NCBI GenBank assembly: GCA_023150215.1
Contig: JAKLLJ010000124.1
Coordinates: 1-8,708 of the forward strand
Reading direction: 5' to 3'
Origin: Thauera sp.
GTDB lineage: Bacteria > Pseudomonadota > Gammaproteobacteria > Burkholderiales > Rhodocyclaceae
DNA length: 8,708 nt
In this document: positions 5,883 through 8,708 of the stretch, piece after piece
Layout: each line of letters opens with the position of its first letter
Numbering within the stretch: position 1 is the stretch's first letter
Program-made: the position numbers and the translations under genes
Notes under the pieces: model-generated
What the model saw: only the letters and a program-made list of their open reading frames with translations
Told to the model about the DNA's origin: nothing
Databases searched by the model: none

Positions 5883-7229
5883 CTACTTGCCGATACAGAA
5901 GCGCGAGAAGATCACCCCGAGCAGGTCGTCGGCAGAAAACTCGCCGGTGATGGCCCCCAGCTCTTCATGCGCGAGGCGCAGCTCTTCGGCGAACAACTCG
6001 AGCGCATCCAGACGCGCGCCCGCCTCCGACACATGGCGCAGCGCCTCACGCAGGGCGGTCAGATGGCGCTCACGCGCCAGGATCACGTCCTCGCCGTGCG
6101 CGTGCCAACCGGCGATCCGCAGCAACTCGCGGCGCACAAGATCGACTCCCTCGCCGCTGCGCGCGGACACCTGCAACATCACGCGTCCCGCCTTTTCAGA
6201 GCGTCCGACCGCGAGACCGACGAGATCGATCTTGTTCACCACCGTGACCCGCTCGACACCCGCAGGCAGGCGCGCGTCGATATCGGCAGCATCCTCGGCG
6301 TCCGCCGCGACCAAGTGCAGGATCACATCCGCCCGCCCAATCTCGCGCCAGGTGCGCTCGATGCCGATGCGCTCCACCGTGTCCGCGGTCTCACGCAGTC
6401 CGGCGGTGTCGATGATGTGGAGCGGAATGCCTTCGATCTGGACCGTCTCGCGCACCGCATCGCGCGTGGTGCCGGCGATGTCGGTGACGATCGCGCGCTC
6501 GTCGCCGGCGAGCTGGTTGAGCAGGCTGGACTTGCCGACGTTCGGCGCCCCCACCAGCACCACGTTGAGTCCGCTGCGCAGCAGCGCACCCTGACGCGCG
6601 CGCTCGAGCAGACCTTCGAGCGCATCGCGAATCGACGCCAGCCGTGGCATTGCGCGCGCACGCTCGAGAAAATCGATCTCCTCTTCCGGGAAATCGAGCG
6701 TCGCCTCGACCAGCATGCGCAGGTCGATCAATGCATCGCCAATCCGATGCACCTCTTCGGAGAACTGACCCGACAAGGAGCGCACTGCCGAGCGCGCCGC
6801 CGCTGCGGTGGACGCCTCGATAAGATCGGCCACGCTTTCGGCCTGGGCGAGATCGAGCTTGCCGTTGAGAAAGGCGCGGCGGGTGAATTCGCCTGGCTCG
6901 GCCAGGCGCGCACCGAGTTGCAGGCAGCGCTCGAGCAGCATCTGCATCACCACCGGGCCGCCATGGCCCTGCAGCTCGAGCACGTCCTCGCCGGTGAAGG
7001 ACGCGGGCGCCGCAAAATAGAGCAGGATGCCCTCGTCGATCGCGCGCTCTTCGGCATCGAGAAAGCGGGTGAAGTGTGCGCTGCGCGGCCGCGGCTCACG
7101 GCCGCACAGCGCAAGGGCGAAGGCGCCGAGCCCGGCACCCGAGACCCGCACGACACCGACACCGCCGCGCCCCGGTGCCGTGGCAATTGCAGCGATCGTG
7201 TCAGGCAGGCTTGCCGGTTGCCTTTGCAT
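5883..7229 (-). CDS. mnmE: MnmE, tRNA uridine-34 modification GTPase
   Basis: With MnmG, this GTPase adds the (carboxymethyl)aminomethyl group to C5 of the wobble uridine in certain tRNAs. The 448-residue protein is full length (E. coli 454). The N-terminal formyl-tetrahydrofolate-binding domain (about 8-125) has PGRGGVGVVRVSG (19-31), FTGED (78-82) and LNGKLDL (121-127). The G domain inserted in the helical domain has the P-loop GAPNVGKSS (227-235), switch I TTRD (254-257), DTAGLRET (274-281), NKID (332-335) and SAR (355-357). The C-terminal CIGK motif (445-448), with the conserved Cys445, is intact. The ATG at 7229 lies inside the last codons of yidC, a 29-base overlap; it gives an N-terminus of normal length and no closer start codon is better. 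The likely signal before it is a weak GGA. Overlap with yidC suggests one transcript. Confidence 0.97.
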   Translation of the reverse strand: MQRQPASLPDTIAAIATAPGRGGVGVVRVSGAGLGAFALALCGREPRPRSAHFTRFLDAEERAIDEGILLYFAAPASFTGEDVLELQGHGGPVVMQMLLERCLQLGARLAEPGEFTRRAFLNGKLDLAQAESVADLIEASTAAAARSAVRSLSGQFSEEVHRIGDALIDLRMLVEATLDFPEEEIDFLERARAMPRLASIRDALEGLLERARQGALLRSGLNVVLVGAPNVGKSSLLNQLAGDERAIVTDIAGTTRDAVRETVQIEGIPLHIIDTAGLRETADTVERIGIERTWREIGRADVILHLVAADAEDAADIDARLPAGVERVTVVNKIDLVGLAVGRSEKAGRVMLQVSARSGEGVDLVRRELLRIAGWHAHGEDVILARERHLTALREALRHVSEAGARLDALELFAEELRLAHEELGAITGEFSADDLLGVIFSRFCIGK

Positions 7230-8708
7230 TTTCGATCATCCGCGTGATCTGCCACTGCTGAGCGATCGAAAGGCAGTTGTTCACCACCCAGTACAGCACC
7301 AGGCCCGACGGGAACCACAGGAACATGAAGGTGAAGATGATCGGCATCGCCATCATGACCTTGGCCTGGATCGGATCGGGCGGCGTCGGATTGAGCTTCA
7401 TCTGGATCAACATGGACACGCCCATGATGATCGGCAGGATGAAGTACGGGTCCTTGGCCGAGAGGTCCTGGATCCAGCCAAGCCACGGCGCATGACGCAT
7501 CTCGACGCTGCCGAGCAGCACCCAATAGAGCGCAATGAACACCGGGATCTGCACCAGGATCGGCAGGCAGCCGCCGAGCGGGTTGATCTTCTCGGTGCGA
7601 TAGAGATTCATCATCTCCTGCTGCATCTTGGCCTTGTCGCTGCCGTACATCTCCTTCATGCGCTGCAGACGCGGGCCGAGCACGCGCATCTTGGCCATCG
7701 ACTTGTAGCTCGCCGCCGACAGCGGGAAGAAGATCGCCTTGATCGCCACCGTGACCAGGATGATCGCCCAGCCCCAGTTGCCAGTCAGCTTGTGGAACCA
7801 CGACAGCACCCAGAACAGCGGCGCGGCGATCACGGTCAGCCAGCCGTAGTCGACCACCAGATCCAGACCGGGGGCGATGCCCTCGAGCTTGTCCTGCTCC
7901 TGCGGGCCGGCGTACAGGCGGGTGGACACCGCACCCTCGGCGCCCGGGGCGATCGCGGCCACCGGCAGGATCACACCGGCGGAGAACAGGTTGTTGCCGA
8001 GCGCACGGGCGAAATACTCACGCGGCTCGCCTTCCTTCGGCAGCCAGGCGCCGACGAAATAGTGCTGCACCATCGCCACCCAGCCATCGCTGGCGGTCTT
8101 GGGGAACTTGGCGTCGCCATCGGTGATGTCGCCGAACTGCACCTTCTGGAACTTGCTGGCATCGGTGTAGAAGGCCGGACCGGTGAAGGTGGTCACGCCA
8201 AAGGCCTCGACCTGCTCGGCCGCATTGCCGTCGCGGGTGAGCTGGAAGTAGGCGTGGGGCGTGATCGCCTGGCCGGAGCCGTTGCGGATCTCGTAGGACA
8301 CGTCGACCAGGTAACTGCCCCGATTGAAGCGCATCACCTTGGTGACCTGCACGCCATTCTGCTCCGGCGCCTGCAGGCGCAGCACCACGCTGTCCTCGCC
8401 GTCCTTGAGGGCGAGCGCGCCCGCCGGAAGCTGGAACGTGGTCTTGTGCGTCGGCAGGCCGTCGCCGATCAGGCCGGATTGGGCGGCGTACTGGTGGCGG
8501 GTCGTGCCGTCGTCGAGCAGCACGAAATTGCCGCCGGCCTCGCCGCTCGCCTGATGCTGCTTGAGCTCGAGGCGGACGATGTCACCGCCCTGCGCCGAGA
8601 CTTCGGCGCGCAGCAGGTCGGTCTCGACCACGACGCGCGGCGCAGCGGCCGGCGTGGCGGACTGCTCACCCGGTACCACCGGCTGACCGGGTGCGACACC
8701 CAGCGTTG
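7201..8708 (-). CDS. yidC: YidC, membrane protein insertase (5' end outside the window)
   Basis: YidC inserts and folds inner-membrane proteins, alone or with SecYEG. The frame stays open to the right edge, so about 501 residues are visible and the first 40-50, including the N-terminal membrane anchor, are missing. A GTG at 8679 is not a convincing start because the frame continues upstream as a proline-rich linker, as usual after the anchor. Numbering from the first visible codon, the periplasmic P1 domain spans about 29-284. Five membrane segments follow, beginning near 289, 311, 380, 420 and 450. The cytoplasmic loop has SMAKMRVL (336-343), whose Arg341 matches the conserved arginine of the hydrophilic groove, and INPLGGCLPILVQIPVFIALY (374-394) is the family signature. 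The C-terminus is short (ENAKATGKPA). The stop overlaps the start of mnmE by 29 bases. Confidence 0.97.
   Translation of the reverse strand, partial: TLGVAPGQPVVPGEQSATPAAAPRVVVETDLLRAEVSAQGGDIVRLELKQHQASGEAGGNFVLLDDGTTRHQYAAQSGLIGDGLPTHKTTFQLPAGALALKDGEDSVVLRLQAPEQNGVQVTKVMRFNRGSYLVDVSYEIRNGSGQAITPHAYFQLTRDGNAAEQVEAFGVTTFTGPAFYTDASKFQKVQFGDITDGDAKFPKTASDGWVAMVQHYFVGAWLPKEGEPREYFARALGNNLFSAGVILPVAAIAPGAEGAVSTRLYAGPQEQDKLEGIAPGLDLVVDYGWLTVIAAPLFWVLSWFHKLTGNWGWAIILVTVAIKAIFFPLSAASYKSMAKMRVLGPRLQRMKEMYGSDKAKMQQEMMNLYRTEKINPLGGCLPILVQIPVFIALYWVLLGSVEMRHAPWLGWIQDLSAKDPYFILPIIMGVSMLIQMKLNPTPPDPIQAKVMMAMPIIFTFMFLWFPSGLVLYWVVNNCLSIAQQWQITRMIENAKATGKPA

Noticed and set aside
5838..7247. 469-codon open frame on the plus strand
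   Set aside because: It mirrors mnmE almost exactly; mnmE has every GTPase motif, so the plus-strand frame is a shadow.

Overview
The window is compact, GC-rich chromosomal DNA from a betaproteobacterium, most likely of the Azoarcus/Thauera/Aromatoleum group (Rhodocyclales). The order rsmB - DUF4390 - ntrY - ntrX and the character of the YidC, MnmE and NtrY proteins suggest this; the genus is inferred from family resemblance, not searched. Every gene lies on the minus strand, so transcription runs from the right end of the window to the left. The longest stretch without a gene is 75 bases. There are no RNA genes, insertion sequences, CRISPR arrays or other mobile elements.

Right part (5883-8708): yidC (membrane protein insertase, 5' end cut by the window edge) overlaps mnmE (tRNA-modifying GTPase). 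In most proteobacteria this pair follows dnaA/rpmH/rnpA, so the replication origin probably lies beyond the right edge, and all genes here would be read away from it, in the direction of fork movement.

Middle part (4104-5882): a TauE/SafE (TSUP) family anion permease gene and a spermidine synthase-family gene (speE). Two identical, perfect 16-base parS sites (TGTTCCACGTGAAACA) lie exactly 800 bases apart, one just upstream of the permease start codon and one between its stop and speE. They are the expected binding sites of the chromosome partition protein ParB and agree with an origin-proximal position. This is the most notable non-coding signal here.

Left part (1-4066): rsmB (16S rRNA m5C methyltransferase), a small exported DUF4390 protein, ntrY (membrane sensor kinase of the nitrogen-responsive NtrYX system) and the first 22 bases of ntrX. 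The genes are separated by -4 to +9 bases and form a tight operon; the DUF4390 protein is ATGA-coupled to NtrY.

The window is mostly conserved housekeeping content. Points worth a second look are the parS pair and its overlap with the permease leader, an unusual set of substitutions near the predicted active site of the SpeE-like protein, the DUF4390-NtrY coupling, and the non-ATG start of rsmB. I do not see a new multi-gene system.
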